Below are positions 50,733 through 59,721 of a stretch of DNA of 64,000 nt, in pieces. Numbering within the stretch: position 1 is the first letter of the stretch; every line of letters begins with the position of its first letter. Location of the stretch: the NCBI GenBank assembly GCA_029202525.1, contig CP119325.1, positions 1,462,001 to 1,526,000 of the forward strand, read 5' to 3'. The stretch is from Candidatus Pseudomonas phytovorans. Lineage in GTDB: Bacteria; Pseudomonadota; Gammaproteobacteria; Pseudomonadales; Pseudomonadaceae. Position numbers and translations under genes: made by a program. The notes under the pieces are model-generated. The model had not been told where the DNA came from, did not search any database, and saw only the letters and a list, made by a program, of their open reading frames with translations.

Positions 50733-51635
50733 ATGAACCTGTCACTCTACCTGCTCACTGTCCTGATATGGGGCACCACCTGGATTGCCCTGAAGCTCCA
50801 GCTGGGCGTGGTCGCCATCCCGGTCTCGATTGTCTATCGCTTCGCCCTGGCCGGCCTCATCCTGTTCGCCATCCTGCTGCTCACCCGTCGCCTGCAACCC
50901 ATGAACCGCCGTGGCCACCAGATCTGCCTGGCCCAGGGCTTGTGCCTGTTCTGCGTCAATTTCATGTGTTTCCTCACGGCCAGCCAGTGGATTGCCAGTG
51001 GCCTGATCGCTGTGGTGTTCTCCACTGCGACCCTGTGGAACGCACTTAACGCGCGGGTGTTCTTCGGGCAGAAGATCGCCGCCAACGTACTGGGCGGAGG
51101 TGCACTGGGCCTGCTTGGTCTCGGGCTGCTGTTCTGGCCAGAGCTGTCGCACCACGCGGCCAGCCGTGAAACCTTGTACGGCCTCGGCCTGGCGCTGCTC
51201 GGTACGCTGTGTTTCTCGGCGGGCAACATGCTGTCGAGCATGCAGCAAAAGGCCGGGCTCAAGCCCATGACCACCAATGCCTGGGGCATGGTCTACGGGG
51301 CTAGCATGCTGATGGTGTATTGCCTGTTCAGCGGCATTCCTTTCACCATGGAGTGGAACACCCGCTACATCGGTTCGCTGATGTATCTGGTGATCCCGGG
51401 TTCGGTGATCGGCTTCACGGCCTACCTGACCCTGGTCGGGCGCATGGGGCCAGAGCGGGCAGCCTATTGCACGGTGCTGTTCCCGTTGGTGGCGCTGAAT
51501 GTGTCGGCGGTGGCCGAGGGGTATCAGTGGACGGCGCCGGCCCTGATGGGGTTGGTGGCGGTGATGGCGGGGAATGTGCTGGTGTTTCGCAAGCCCAAGG
51601 CCAAGGTGGCTGAGGGTGTTTTGGTGGCCAAATAG
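50733..51635 (+). CDS. EamA-family inner-membrane exporter (DMT superfamily)
   Basis: The 300-residue protein has ten hydrophobic helices in two EamA repeats (1-140 and 150-290). Landmarks are LLTVLIWGTTWIALKLQLG at the start, SQWIASGLIAVVFSTATLWN in repeat 1 and RMGPERAAYCTVLFPLVALN in repeat 2. Members export amino acids, nucleosides or similar metabolites. Substrate unknown. AAGGA precedes the ATG. It faces the AraC regulator. Confidence 0.9.
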   Translation: MNLSLYLLTVLIWGTTWIALKLQLGVVAIPVSIVYRFALAGLILFAILLLTRRLQPMNRRGHQICLAQGLCLFCVNFMCFLTASQWIASGLIAVVFSTATLWNALNARVFFGQKIAANVLGGGALGLLGLGLLFWPELSHHAASRETLYGLGLALLGTLCFSAGNMLSSMQQKAGLKPMTTNAWGMVYGASMLMVYCLFSGIPFTMEWNTRYIGSLMYLVIPGSVIGFTAYLTLVGRMGPERAAYCTVLFPLVALNVSAVAEGYQWTAPALMGLVAVMAGNVLVFRKPKAKVAEGVLVAK

Positions 51636-51645
51636 ATAATCTGTT

Positions 51646-51757
51646 GCCCGCACCGGCCTCTTCGCGGGCTTGCCCGCTCCCACAGGTAAATCACAGCCCT
51701 CAAGACCTGTGCAGTACCTGTGGGAGCGGGCAAGCCCGCGAAGAGGCCGGTGCGGGC
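51646..51757. repeat. REP inverted pair
   Basis: Near-perfect arms gcccgcaccggcctcttcgc and its complement enclose a roughly 40-base spacer. It lies between the convergent EamA and dehydrogenase genes and may end both transcripts. Confidence 0.9.
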
Positions 51758-51769
51758 AGTAGAGAGCTA

Positions 51770-52744
51770 TCAGCCTTTCCACACCTGTGGGTTCACCAGA
51801 TCCTGCGGCCGCTCACCCAGCAGCGCCGCGCGCAGGTTGTCCATCGCGCGGTTGGCCATGGCCCCACGGGTTTCGGCAGTGGCCGAACCAATGTGCGGCA
51901 AGGTCAACGCATTGGGCAGTTTGAACAGCGGCGAATCGCTCAGCGGTTCTTTCTCGTACACATCCAGGCCTGCTCCGCGAATGGTGCCGTTCTGCAGCGC
52001 TTCGATCAGTGCGGCTTCATCGACCACCGGCCCACGGGCAATGTTGATCAGGAACCCGCTCGGCTTCATCAGTTTCAGCTCGCGGGTGCTGATCAGCTTG
52101 CGGGTGGCGTCGGACAACGGCACGACGATGACCACGAAATCCGCTTCGGCCAGCAGCTGCTCCAGGCTGCGGAACTGCGCGCCCAGCTCCTGTTCCAGCG
52201 CGGTCTTGCGGCTGTTGCCGCTGTACAGGATCGGCATGTTGAAACCGAAGCGGCCACGGCGAGCCACGGCGGCGCCAATGTTGCCCATGCCGACGATGCC
52301 CAGTGTCTTGCCATGCACATCGCTGCCGAAGTGGGCCGGGCCCACGGTGGCCTGCCAGTTGCCGGCCTTGGTCCAGGCATCCAGCTCGGCGGTGCGGCGC
52401 GCGCAGCCCATGATCAGCGAGAAACCCAGGTCGGCGGTGCTTTCGGTGAGCACGTCGGGGGTGTTGGTCAGGGCAATGCCGCGTTCGTTGAAGTAGTCCA
52501 GGTCGTAGTTGTCGTAGCCAACTGACACGCTGGACACCACTTCCAGCTTGGCCGCGCCTTCGAGCTGGGCGCGGCCAAGTTTGCGGCCCACACCGATCAG
52601 GCCGTGGGCCTCGGGCAGGGCTTCGTTGAACTGGGCGTTGATGTCACCCAGCTTGGGGTTGGGCAGGATCACGTTGAAGTCTTGCTGCAGGCGCTCGGCC
52701 ATGGCCGGGGTGATACGGCTGAAGGCCAGGACGGTCTTTTTCAT
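51770..52744 (-). CDS. D-isomer-specific 2-hydroxyacid dehydrogenase (GhrB / 2-ketoaldonate reductase type)
   Basis: The 324-residue cytoplasmic enzyme has the NAD(P) loop VGMGNIG at 151-157 and the catalytic set Arg237 (IARGPVVDE), Glu266 (VYEKEPL) and His284 (LPHIGSAT). It should reduce glyoxylate, hydroxypyruvate and perhaps 2-ketogluconate, as for GhrB. The start ATG 52744 yields MKKTVLAFSRITP. It lies beside a LysR gene on the same strand, 78 bp away, in the order familiar from P. putida. Exact substrate unproven. Confidence 0.88.
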   Translation of the reverse strand: MKKTVLAFSRITPAMAERLQQDFNVILPNPKLGDINAQFNEALPEAHGLIGVGRKLGRAQLEGAAKLEVVSSVSVGYDNYDLDYFNERGIALTNTPDVLTESTADLGFSLIMGCARRTAELDAWTKAGNWQATVGPAHFGSDVHGKTLGIVGMGNIGAAVARRGRFGFNMPILYSGNSRKTALEQELGAQFRSLEQLLAEADFVVIVVPLSDATRKLISTRELKLMKPSGFLINIARGPVVDEAALIEALQNGTIRGAGLDVYEKEPLSDSPLFKLPNALTLPHIGSATAETRGAMANRAMDNLRAALLGERPQDLVNPQVWKG

Positions 52745-52822
52745 CGGGCAACTTCTCTGCAAGGCGGTGGTGGTCAATGGTTAGCAACCTACCATTGTCC
52801 ACCCCCGCAATGCAGCAGCTTT

Positions 52823-53770
52823 TTAGTTGGCTATCAGCACCTGATGGGTTCTCAGGTCCGCTTCATGGGCTGCAAGAATCTCCGGCAGCGAATTGCGCAG
52901 GTACTCGACCCAGGTCTTGATCTTGGCATCCAGGTACTGCCGTGACGGGTAGATGGCATACAGGTTCAGCTCTTGCAGCCGGTATTCGGGCAGCACCCGC
53001 ACCAGGCTGCCGTCACGCAGGCCGTCGATGGCCGAATAAATCGGCAGCACGCCCACGCCCATGCCACTGCGGATTGCGGTCTTCATGGCATCGGCGGTGT
53101 TGACCATGAACGGCGAGCTGGTGATGTTGACCATCTCCTGGCCTTCCGGGCCGTCGAACAGCCACTTCTCCAGCGGGATCACCGGGCTGACCATGCGCAG
53201 GCAGGCGTGCTTGAGCAGGTCGACGGGCTTGTGCGCGTTGCCGTGGCGGGCGATGTAGGCGGGCGACGCGCAGACGATGCTGTAGGTGATGCCCAGGCGC
53301 TGAGAGACGAACCCCGAGTCGGGCAACTCGGTGGCCAGCACGATGGACACGTCATAGCCCTCGTCGAGCAGGTCGGGCACGCGGTTGGCCATGGTCAGGT
53401 CGAAGGTCACGTCCGGGTGCGATTCGCGGTAGCGGGCGATGGCATCGACCACAAAGTGCTGACCCACCCCGGTCATCGAGTGCACCTTCAACTGCCCGGC
53501 CGGGCGGGCATGGGCATCGCTGGCCTCGGCCTCGGCTTCTTCAACGTAGGTAAGAATCTGTTCGCAGCGCATCAGGTAGCGCTTGCCGGCTTCGGTCAGC
53601 GCAATGCGGCGGGTGGTACGGTTGAGCAGCCTTGTTTGCAGATGGGCTTCCAGGTTGGAGACCGCCCGCGACACGTTCGCGGTGGTTGTATCCAGTTGCG
53701 CCGCAGCAGCGGTAAAGCTGCCGAGCTGGGCTACGCAACTGAAAGCACGCATGTTTTGCAGGGTGTCCAT
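52823..53770 (-). CDS. LysR-family regulator, AaeR-like
   Basis: The 315-residue protein has an HTH in residues 1-60 (MRAFSCVAQLGSFTAAAAQL, then TTTANVSRAVSNLE) and an effector domain from about 90. It is divergent from the tripartite efflux operon, 191 bp away, and is the best candidate for its control. It resembles AaeR and CrgA-type LysR proteins. A dyad AGATTC-GCAG-GAATCT lies in the gap. Confidence 0.88.
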   Translation of the reverse strand: MDTLQNMRAFSCVAQLGSFTAAAAQLDTTTANVSRAVSNLEAHLQTRLLNRTTRRIALTEAGKRYLMRCEQILTYVEEAEAEASDAHARPAGQLKVHSMTGVGQHFVVDAIARYRESHPDVTFDLTMANRVPDLLDEGYDVSIVLATELPDSGFVSQRLGITYSIVCASPAYIARHGNAHKPVDLLKHACLRMVSPVIPLEKWLFDGPEGQEMVNITSSPFMVNTADAMKTAIRSGMGVGVLPIYSAIDGLRDGSLVRVLPEYRLQELNLYAIYPSRQYLDAKIKTWVEYLRNSLPEILAAHEADLRTHQVLIAN

Positions 53771-53873
53771 GGGTCACTCTCAAGCTAGAGGACAAAATTG
53801 TGTCACGAAGTAACGATGAACAGATGAAAAGTTGTCTTCGACCAAAGGCGGATTATCGCTGTTTTGGTAACAA

Positions 53874-53889
53874 AGATTCGCAGGAATCT
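53874..53889. promoter_or_regulatory. Dyad in the LysR/efflux intergenic region
   Basis: AGATTC-GCAG-GAATCT is an exact 6-base-arm dyad, 104 bp from the LysR start and 72 bp from the efflux start. It could be the LysR-binding site. The T-N11-A pattern fits loosely. Confidence 0.4.
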
Positions 53890-53961
53890 GCGCTTATCGC
53901 CAGTGCTGCAGCCCCCTAGAATTGCTCGGCCCCCTTACCTCTTCCTCGGGAAATCGCAGCT

Positions 53962-55491
53962 GTGCCGCGTCGCATCATCAGAACGCTCAATGCGTTCAGT
54001 GCCTGTGCCCTTGCCCTCACCTTGAGCGGCTGTATCGGAACCTGGGGCATTGCCCCGCAAAGCAAGACGCTGCAAGCCAATAGCCTGAGCACCGACGCGG
54101 CCATACGCGAAGCCGCGACCGACGCCCACTGGCCAGACCAGCAGTGGTGGCGTGCCTATGGCGACCCGCAGCTTGACCGCTGGATTACCCTGGCCGTGGC
54201 CGGTAGCCCAAGCCTGGCCATGGCCGCCGCGCGGGTGCGCGAAGCCAAGGCCATGGCCGGCGTGGTCGAGTCGGCAGAAAAGCTCCAGGTCAATGGCCAG
54301 GCCACGCTCAAGCGCCACAACTGGCCCGAAGACCAATTCTACGGCCCAGGTGCGTTGTCCGGCGCCAACACGTGGGACAACAATGCCGCGTTCGGCTTCA
54401 GCTACGCCCTCGACCTTTGGGGCCGCGAGCGCAATGCCAGCGAACAGGCCGTGGACCAGGCGCACATGCGCGTGGCCGAAGCCCGCCAGGCGCAGCTGGA
54501 GCTGCAGAACAACGTGGTACGTGCCTACATTCAGCTGAGCCTGCACTTTACCCAGCGCGATATCGTCAAGGCCGAGCTGGAGCAACAAACGCAGATCCTG
54601 GCCTTGGCCAAGCGCCGCCTGGATGCCGGCATCGGCACCCATTTCGAAGTCAGCCAGGCCGAGGCGCCACTGCCGGAAACCCACCGCCAGCTCGACAGCT
54701 TGGACGAAGACATTGCCCTGACCCGCAACCAACTGGCTGCACTGGCCGGCAAGGGCCCGGGGGAAGGCGCGCAATTGCAGCGCCCGGCCCTGGCCTTGGC
54801 CGCACCGCTGAAACTGCCATCGAACCTGCCCGCCGAACTGGTCGGCCAGCGCCCCGACGTGGTCGCCAGCCGCTGGCAGGTGGCTGCACAGGCGCGTGGC
54901 ATCGACGTCGCCCATGCCGGCTTCTTCCCCAACGTCGACCTGGTCGGCAGCCTGGGCTTCATGGCCACCGGTGGCGGCCCGCTGGAGTTCCTGACCGGGC
55001 GCAAGTTCAACTACAACGTCGGCCCGGCCATCAGCTTGCCGATTTTCGACGGTGGCCGCCTGCGCTCGCAGCTGGGCGAGGCTTCGGCTGGCTACGATGT
55101 GGCCGTGGCCCGCTACAACCAGACCGTTGTAGGCGCGCTGAAGAACATCTCCGACCAGTTGATCCGCCGCGCGTCGATGAAAGAACAGTCGCACTTCGCC
55201 GCCGAGTCGGTGGCTGCGGCGCAGAAAACCTACGACATCGCCAGGGTCGCCTTCCAGCGCGGCCTTACCGACTACCTGAACGTGCTCAACGCGCAGACCT
55301 TGCTGTTCCGCCAGCAGCGGGTGCAGCAACAGGTGCAGGCCGCCCGCCTGATCGCCCATGCCGAGCTGGTCACTGCCTTGGGTGGCGGCCTGCAGGCCGG
55401 TCAGGATGTGCCAGAAGAGCAACGCCAGGCAGCGCCGAAAACCCCGGCCACCCTGGCCATTTTCGACAAGAAGCCGGACAACGCCGAATGA
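53962..55491 (+). CDS. Outer-membrane efflux lipoprotein (NodT/TolC family)
   Basis: The 509-residue protein has a lipoprotein signal ending LTLSGC (Cys24), two outer-membrane efflux repeats (about 60-260 and 280-465) and the NodT landmarks QWWRAYGDPQLDRWITLA and YALDLWGRERNASEQAVDQA. The start is GTG. First gene of a four-gene efflux operon; the stop overlaps the next start by 4 bp (ATGA). The module of outer-membrane protein, FusC/AaeB pump, DUF1656 and HlyD adaptor exports aromatic acids in relatives. Confidence 0.92.
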   Translation: MPRRIIRTLNAFSACALALTLSGCIGTWGIAPQSKTLQANSLSTDAAIREAATDAHWPDQQWWRAYGDPQLDRWITLAVAGSPSLAMAAARVREAKAMAGVVESAEKLQVNGQATLKRHNWPEDQFYGPGALSGANTWDNNAAFGFSYALDLWGRERNASEQAVDQAHMRVAEARQAQLELQNNVVRAYIQLSLHFTQRDIVKAELEQQTQILALAKRRLDAGIGTHFEVSQAEAPLPETHRQLDSLDEDIALTRNQLAALAGKGPGEGAQLQRPALALAAPLKLPSNLPAELVGQRPDVVASRWQVAAQARGIDVAHAGFFPNVDLVGSLGFMATGGGPLEFLTGRKFNYNVGPAISLPIFDGGRLRSQLGEASAGYDVAVARYNQTVVGALKNISDQLIRRASMKEQSHFAAESVAAAQKTYDIARVAFQRGLTDYLNVLNAQTLLFRQQRVQQQVQAARLIAHAELVTALGGGLQAGQDVPEEQRQAAPKTPATLAIFDKKPDNAE

Positions 55492-57665
55492 GCACTTCCA
55501 GTTTGCCCGTGCGCTGGCTGCAAAGCCTGGAATGGCGCCGGGGCTTCTTTGCCTGGGCGCGCACCGACGGGGTGACGTGGGTGTACATCTTCAAGGTGCT
55601 GGCCGCCGCGTTCATCACGCTATGGCTGGCCATGCGCCTGGAGCTGCCACAGCCGCGCACTGCGATGATCACTGTGTTCATCGTCATGCAGCCGCAAAGC
55701 GGGCATGTGTTCGCCAAGAGCTTCTACCGGGTGCTCGGCACCCTGGCCGGCTCGGCGATGATGGTGGCGCTGATTGCCATCTTCCCGCAGAACACTGAAC
55801 TGTTCCTGCCCAGCCTGGCGCTGTGGGTCGGCCTGTGCTCGGCCGGTGCCATGCGCTATCGCACCTTCCGCGCCTACGGCTTTGTGCTGGCCGGCTACAC
55901 CGCTGCGATGATCGGCCTGCCAGTACTGCAGCACCCCGACCAGGCGTTCATGGCGGCGGTATGGCGGGTGTTGGAGATTGCCCTGGGGATTCTGGTGTCG
56001 ACTTTTGTCAGTGCCGCAATCCTGCCGCAGTCGGCCAGTGCTGCCATGCGCAACGCCTTGTACCAGCGCTTTGGCGTGTTCGCCGGGGTGGTGGTCGAGG
56101 CCCTGCGTGGTGACAGCCAGAAGGACCGTTTCGAGAGCAGCAACGTGCGCTTCGTTGCCGAGGCCGTGGGGCTGGAGAGCCTGCGTAACGTCACCGCCTT
56201 CGAAGACCCGCACATGCGCCGGCGCAGTGGCCGGCTGGTGCGGATGAACAGCGAGTTCATGGCCATCACCACGCGCTTCAATGCCTTGCACCGCTTGCTC
56301 GAACGGCTGCGTGCCCGTGGCCCGCTGCAGATCGTCAGTGCCATCGAGCCTGGCCTGAATACCCTGGTGGAGCTGCTGCAGCCTTACGTGGGCCGTGCGT
56401 TGACCGACGCCGATGCACTGCGCCTGACCCTGGAGCTGGCCGCCTACAAGGAAGGCCTGCAAGCCCAGGTGCGTGGACTGCGCGCCGAGTATCAGGCAAC
56501 CGAGCCCAGCGAGTCTGATCTGCTCGATTTCCACACCGCATTCGAACTGCTGTACCGCTTCGTTGACGAGATGTATAGCTACGCCGAAACCCACGCCTCG
56601 CTGGCTGCGCACAAGCACGAACGCGAGCAGTGGGACGAGCCTTACGTGGCGCAGACCAGCTGGCTGGTGTCACTGGCGGCGGGTGTGCGCGCTTCGGCAG
56701 TACTGTTGCTGCTGGGCAGCTACTGGCTGCTGAGCGACTGGCCCAGCGGCGCCATGATGACCCTGATCGCCACCGTCACCGTGGGCCTTTCTGCAGCTTC
56801 GCCGAACCCCAAACGTATGGCGTTCCAGATGGCTTGCGGCACGGCCATCGGCGCCTTTGTCGGCTTCTTCGAAACCTTCTTCGTGTTCCCCTGGATCGAC
56901 GGTTTCCCGCTGCTGTGCATGGTGCTGGCGCCGGTATTCGTGCTCGGCGCGTTTCTTTCGTCACGCCCGGCCTATGCCGGTTATGGGATCGGCCTGCTGG
57001 TGTTCTTCGCGATTGGCTCGGTGCCGAACAACCTCACCGTGTATGACCCGTATACCTTCATCAACGACTACATCGGCATGGTCATCGGCATGTTTGTCTG
57101 CGCCGCTGCCGGGGCGATTATCCTGCCGCCCAACAGCCGCTGGTTGTGGAGCCGCCTGGAGCAGGAGTTGCGCGAGCAGGTGCTGTTTGCCATCAGCGGC
57201 CGCCTGCGTGGCATCGGTACCGCCTTCGAAAGCCGCACCCGCGATCTGCTGCACCAGGCCTATGGCCTGGCGGCCGGCAAGCCACAGGTGCAAAGCCAGT
57301 TGATGGGCTGGATGTTCACCGTGCTGGAAATCGGCCATGCGGTCATCGAGTTGCGCAAGGAGCAGGCCCGCGCACCGGTGCACCCGGCCTATGCCGAGTC
57401 TCAGCCATGGCGCCAGGCCATCCGCGTAATGGGCCGTGCCCTTGCGCGGCTGTTCCTGCAGCCCAGCGCCAGCAATCACGAACGCGCGCTGGTGGCGGTG
57501 GACCACGCCATCGCCCGCGTACAGGCCACCGACGAGCCCTTCGCGCGGCACTTCGACACCTCGGTGCTACGCCGTTCGCAAAGTTACCTGCATTTCATCC
57601 GTTCTTCCCTGCTGGACCCACTGTCGCCGCTGGTACCGGCGAAAGGACTGCACGATGCTCCGTGA
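55488..57665 (+). CDS. FusC/AaeB-family inner-membrane efflux pump
   Basis: The 725-residue protein has two FUSC halves, each with a bundle of hydrophobic helices (about 25-175 and 390-545) and a long soluble region after each. Landmarks are LELPQPRTAMITVFIVMQPQ and the equivalent second-half LSDWPSGAMMTLIATVTVGL. AaeB exports p-hydroxybenzoic and related acids. The start ATG 55488 overlaps the NodT stop; a longer upstream reading is the NodT gene in another frame. The end overlaps the next gene by 11 bp. Confidence 0.92.
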   Translation: MSTSSLPVRWLQSLEWRRGFFAWARTDGVTWVYIFKVLAAAFITLWLAMRLELPQPRTAMITVFIVMQPQSGHVFAKSFYRVLGTLAGSAMMVALIAIFPQNTELFLPSLALWVGLCSAGAMRYRTFRAYGFVLAGYTAAMIGLPVLQHPDQAFMAAVWRVLEIALGILVSTFVSAAILPQSASAAMRNALYQRFGVFAGVVVEALRGDSQKDRFESSNVRFVAEAVGLESLRNVTAFEDPHMRRRSGRLVRMNSEFMAITTRFNALHRLLERLRARGPLQIVSAIEPGLNTLVELLQPYVGRALTDADALRLTLELAAYKEGLQAQVRGLRAEYQATEPSESDLLDFHTAFELLYRFVDEMYSYAETHASLAAHKHEREQWDEPYVAQTSWLVSLAAGVRASAVLLLLGSYWLLSDWPSGAMMTLIATVTVGLSAASPNPKRMAFQMACGTAIGAFVGFFETFFVFPWIDGFPLLCMVLAPVFVLGAFLSSRPAYAGYGIGLLVFFAIGSVPNNLTVYDPYTFINDYIGMVIGMFVCAAAGAIILPPNSRWLWSRLEQELREQVLFAISGRLRGIGTAFESRTRDLLHQAYGLAAGKPQVQSQLMGWMFTVLEIGHAVIELRKEQARAPVHPAYAESQPWRQAIRVMGRALARLFLQPSASNHERALVAVDHAIARVQATDEPFARHFDTSVLRRSQSYLHFIRSSLLDPLSPLVPAKGLHDAP

Positions 57666-57870
57666 AAGCATGCCCCGTGAAATCGCCTTCCATGGCGTGT
57701 ACATGCCCACCATGACCTTGATGTTCCTGTTCGCCCTGGGCCTGGCCTGGGGCCTGGACCGGTTCATCGCCAGCCATGATGGCTACCGCTTCTTCTGGCA
57801 CCCGGCGCTGCTGCGCCTGAGCCTGTTCGTCTGCCTGTTCGGCGCCATGGCGCTTACTGTCTACTGGTGA
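57655..57870 (+). CDS. DUF1656 (AaeX-like) small membrane protein
   Basis: The 71-residue protein has two hydrophobic helices (about 17-33 and 48-69) and the DUF1656 opening PREIAFHGVYMPTMTLMFLF. Start ATG 57655 has AGGA at eight bases; a second Met at residue 6 is possible. It overlaps the pump by 11 bp. These proteins accompany AaeB pumps, presumably as an accessory subunit. Confidence 0.9.
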   Translation: MLRESMPREIAFHGVYMPTMTLMFLFALGLAWGLDRFIASHDGYRFFWHPALLRLSLFVCLFGAMALTVYW

Positions 57871-57880
57871 GAAACCTTCG

Positions 57881-58741
57881 ATGAAAAAGTTCTTCAGCCT
57901 GATCGCCACCCTGTTGGTGCTGGTCGCTGCCGTGGCCATCGGCCGCCAGTTGTGGCTGCACTACATGACCACCCCGTGGACCCGCGACGGCCGCGTGCGT
58001 GCCGACATCATCAACGTCGCCGCCGACGTGCCTGGCTACGTGGTGGGCGTGCCGGTCAAGGACAACCAGCGGGTGAAGAAGGGCGACCTGCTGATCCAGA
58101 TCGACCCCGAGCACTACCAGTTGGCGGTCGACCAGGCCAAGGCGCTGGTTGCTTCGCGCAAGGCTACCTGGGAGATGCGCAAGGTCAACGCCAAGCGCCG
58201 TGCCGACATGGACAACCTGGTCATCTCCAGGGAAAACCGCGACGACGCCAGCAACATCGCCAACTCTGCCCAGGCTGACTACCAGCAAGCCCTTGCCGAA
58301 CTGGCGGCCGCCGAGTTGAACCTCACACGCACCCACATCGTGGCCACGGTGGACGGCTACGTGACCAACCTGAACATTCACAAGGGCGATTATGCGCGGA
58401 CTGGTGAAGCAGTGATGGCCGTGGTCGACGAGAACTCGTTTTGGGTGTACGGGTTCTTCGAAGAGACCAAGCTGCCGCATGTGAAGGTAGGTGACCAGGC
58501 CGAGCTGCAGATGATGAGCGGCGAGCGCATCAAAGGGCATGTGGAGAGCATTGCCCGCGGCATCTACGACCGCGACAACCCACAGAGCCGCGAGCTGATT
58601 GCCGATGTGAACCCGACGTTCAACTGGGTGCGCCTGGCGCAGCGGGTGCCGGTGCGGATTCACATCGATGAGGTGCCGGACGGGTTTTTGCTGGCGGCGG
58701 GGACGACTTGTACGGTGGTGGTGAAGCCGGGTAAGCCTTGA
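57881..58741 (+). CDS. HlyD-family periplasmic adaptor (AaeA-like)
   Basis: The 286-residue protein has one N-terminal helix (LIATLLVLVAAVAIGRQLWL), the lipoyl half-motif NVAADVPGYVVGVPVKDNQR, an alpha-hairpin (about 80-150) and a beta-barrel ending GTTCTVVVKPGKP. AaeA connects the inner pump to the outer channel. Ten bases after DUF1656; last gene of the operon, followed by a large inverted repeat. Confidence 0.92.
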   Translation: MKKFFSLIATLLVLVAAVAIGRQLWLHYMTTPWTRDGRVRADIINVAADVPGYVVGVPVKDNQRVKKGDLLIQIDPEHYQLAVDQAKALVASRKATWEMRKVNAKRRADMDNLVISRENRDDASNIANSAQADYQQALAELAAAELNLTRTHIVATVDGYVTNLNIHKGDYARTGEAVMAVVDENSFWVYGFFEETKLPHVKVGDQAELQMMSGERIKGHVESIARGIYDRDNPQSRELIADVNPTFNWVRLAQRVPVRIHIDEVPDGFLLAAGTTCTVVVKPGKP

Positions 58742-58759
58742 GATGAGTATCGCAAGTGC

Positions 58760-58982
58760 AATCGAGCGCCGCCCGCGCGGCGCATCGCGAGCTACGCTCG
58801 CTCCCACGTTTGTTTCGGGCCAGTAACTCCTGTGACAGGCGTGCGCGACCGCCTGGTTGGTACGACTCGATATCGAGCCGAGCACCAAAGGGTTCGCGCG
58901 AAAACTCCCCAGGAATAATTGGCCCGAAACAAACGTGGGAGCGAGCGCAGCTCGCGATGCGCCGCGCGGGCGGCGCTCGATT
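58760..58982. repeat. Long inverted repeat, 63-bp arms, 62/63 identical
   Basis: The left arm 58760-58822 and right arm 58920-58982 are reverse complements except at one position. They share the GC-rich core cgcatcgcgag and gagcgctcgctcccac-like ends, and are separated by 97 bp (58823-58919), which includes an exact 12-bp dyad ctcgatatcgag at 58866-58877. The inner part of each arm resembles REP-like sequences of other pseudomonads. It fills the 264-bp gap between the HlyD and UspA genes and would fold as one very long RNA hairpin. It could be a MITE-like remnant or a terminator; no open frame is inside. Confidence 0.85.
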
Positions 58983-59005
58983 ACCCAGGCGATACACTTC
59001 TAAAG

Positions 59006-59458
59006 TCAAGCCTTCGCCGCCCCCACCAACACCGGCACCTCAACCCGATCAATCACCTTCGCGCTAATCGACGGATCCAGCAACCGCCCCAATCTCGACA
59101 GGTGGCGGTGGCCCATGATGATCAGCTCGCAGTTCAGCTCATGCGCCTTGGCCACGATAGCCTCGACCGGCTGCCCGGCCACCATGCAGCCCTGGCTGGC
59201 GAAGCCGGCTTGCTGCAACGCGCGCACCGCCTCGGCTACGGCGTGGTCGGCATGTTGTTGTTCCTCGCAGGCTGCGGGGTATTCGTCCAGTTCCTCGGCG
59301 GTGTAGGGCGCGGGTTGCTCGTGCACGGCGAAGGTGGAATCGATGGCCAGCAGCACGTGCAGTTCGTGTTCGCCAGGGCGGCAGTAGCGGCGGGCGAGGG
59401 TGAGCAGGGCGGTGGAGCCGGGGGAGGCGTCGATGGCGATCAGGACGGGGCTGGGCAT
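59006..59458 (-). CDS. Universal stress protein (UspA family)
   Basis: The 150-residue protein begins PSPVLIAIDASPGSTALLTL and ends CELIIMGHRHLSRLGRLLDP, then VIDRVEVPVLV, the UspA fold. The ATP-binding G-2x-G-9x-G is only partly kept (MGHRHLSRLG), so binding is uncertain. AAGGA precedes the ATG at 59458. It stands alone between repeats. Such proteins respond to growth arrest or stress. Confidence 0.85.
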   Translation of the reverse strand: MPSPVLIAIDASPGSTALLTLARRYCRPGEHELHVLLAIDSTFAVHEQPAPYTAEELDEYPAACEEQQHADHAVAEAVRALQQAGFASQGCMVAGQPVEAIVAKAHELNCELIIMGHRHLSRLGRLLDPSISAKVIDRVEVPVLVGAAKA

Positions 59459-59484
59459 GCGGGATCCTTTATGAATTGGGGTTG

Positions 59485-59589
59485 TCTGGCCCGGCCTCTT
59501 CGCGGGTGAACCCGCTCCCACAGGGTTGGCACAGTCTCCAGAAGCTGCCCAGTACCTGTGGGAGCGGGTTCACCCGCGAAGAGGCCAGA
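59485..59589. repeat. REP inverted pair
   Basis: Arms tctggcccggcctcttcgcg and ccgcgaagaggccaga with spacer of about 36 bases. It lies between the UspA start and the next LysR gene. Confidence 0.88.
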
Positions 59590-59721
59590 CCTGCCATGTA
59601 CCATTCTTGGCCCAGACTACCCCTCGAATAAATGCCCCACCACGCACGAGCGCATTGCGTCTGATGCAATCCTTCAACCTGCTACCATCGCCATTCCCCA
59701 CCGCTGTAACGGAAAACGGCC

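Noticed and set aside
54372..57665. 1097-codon version of the FusC pump
   Set aside because: The first 372 codons are the NodT-type gene in another frame; the pump starts at the ATG overlapping the NodT stop.
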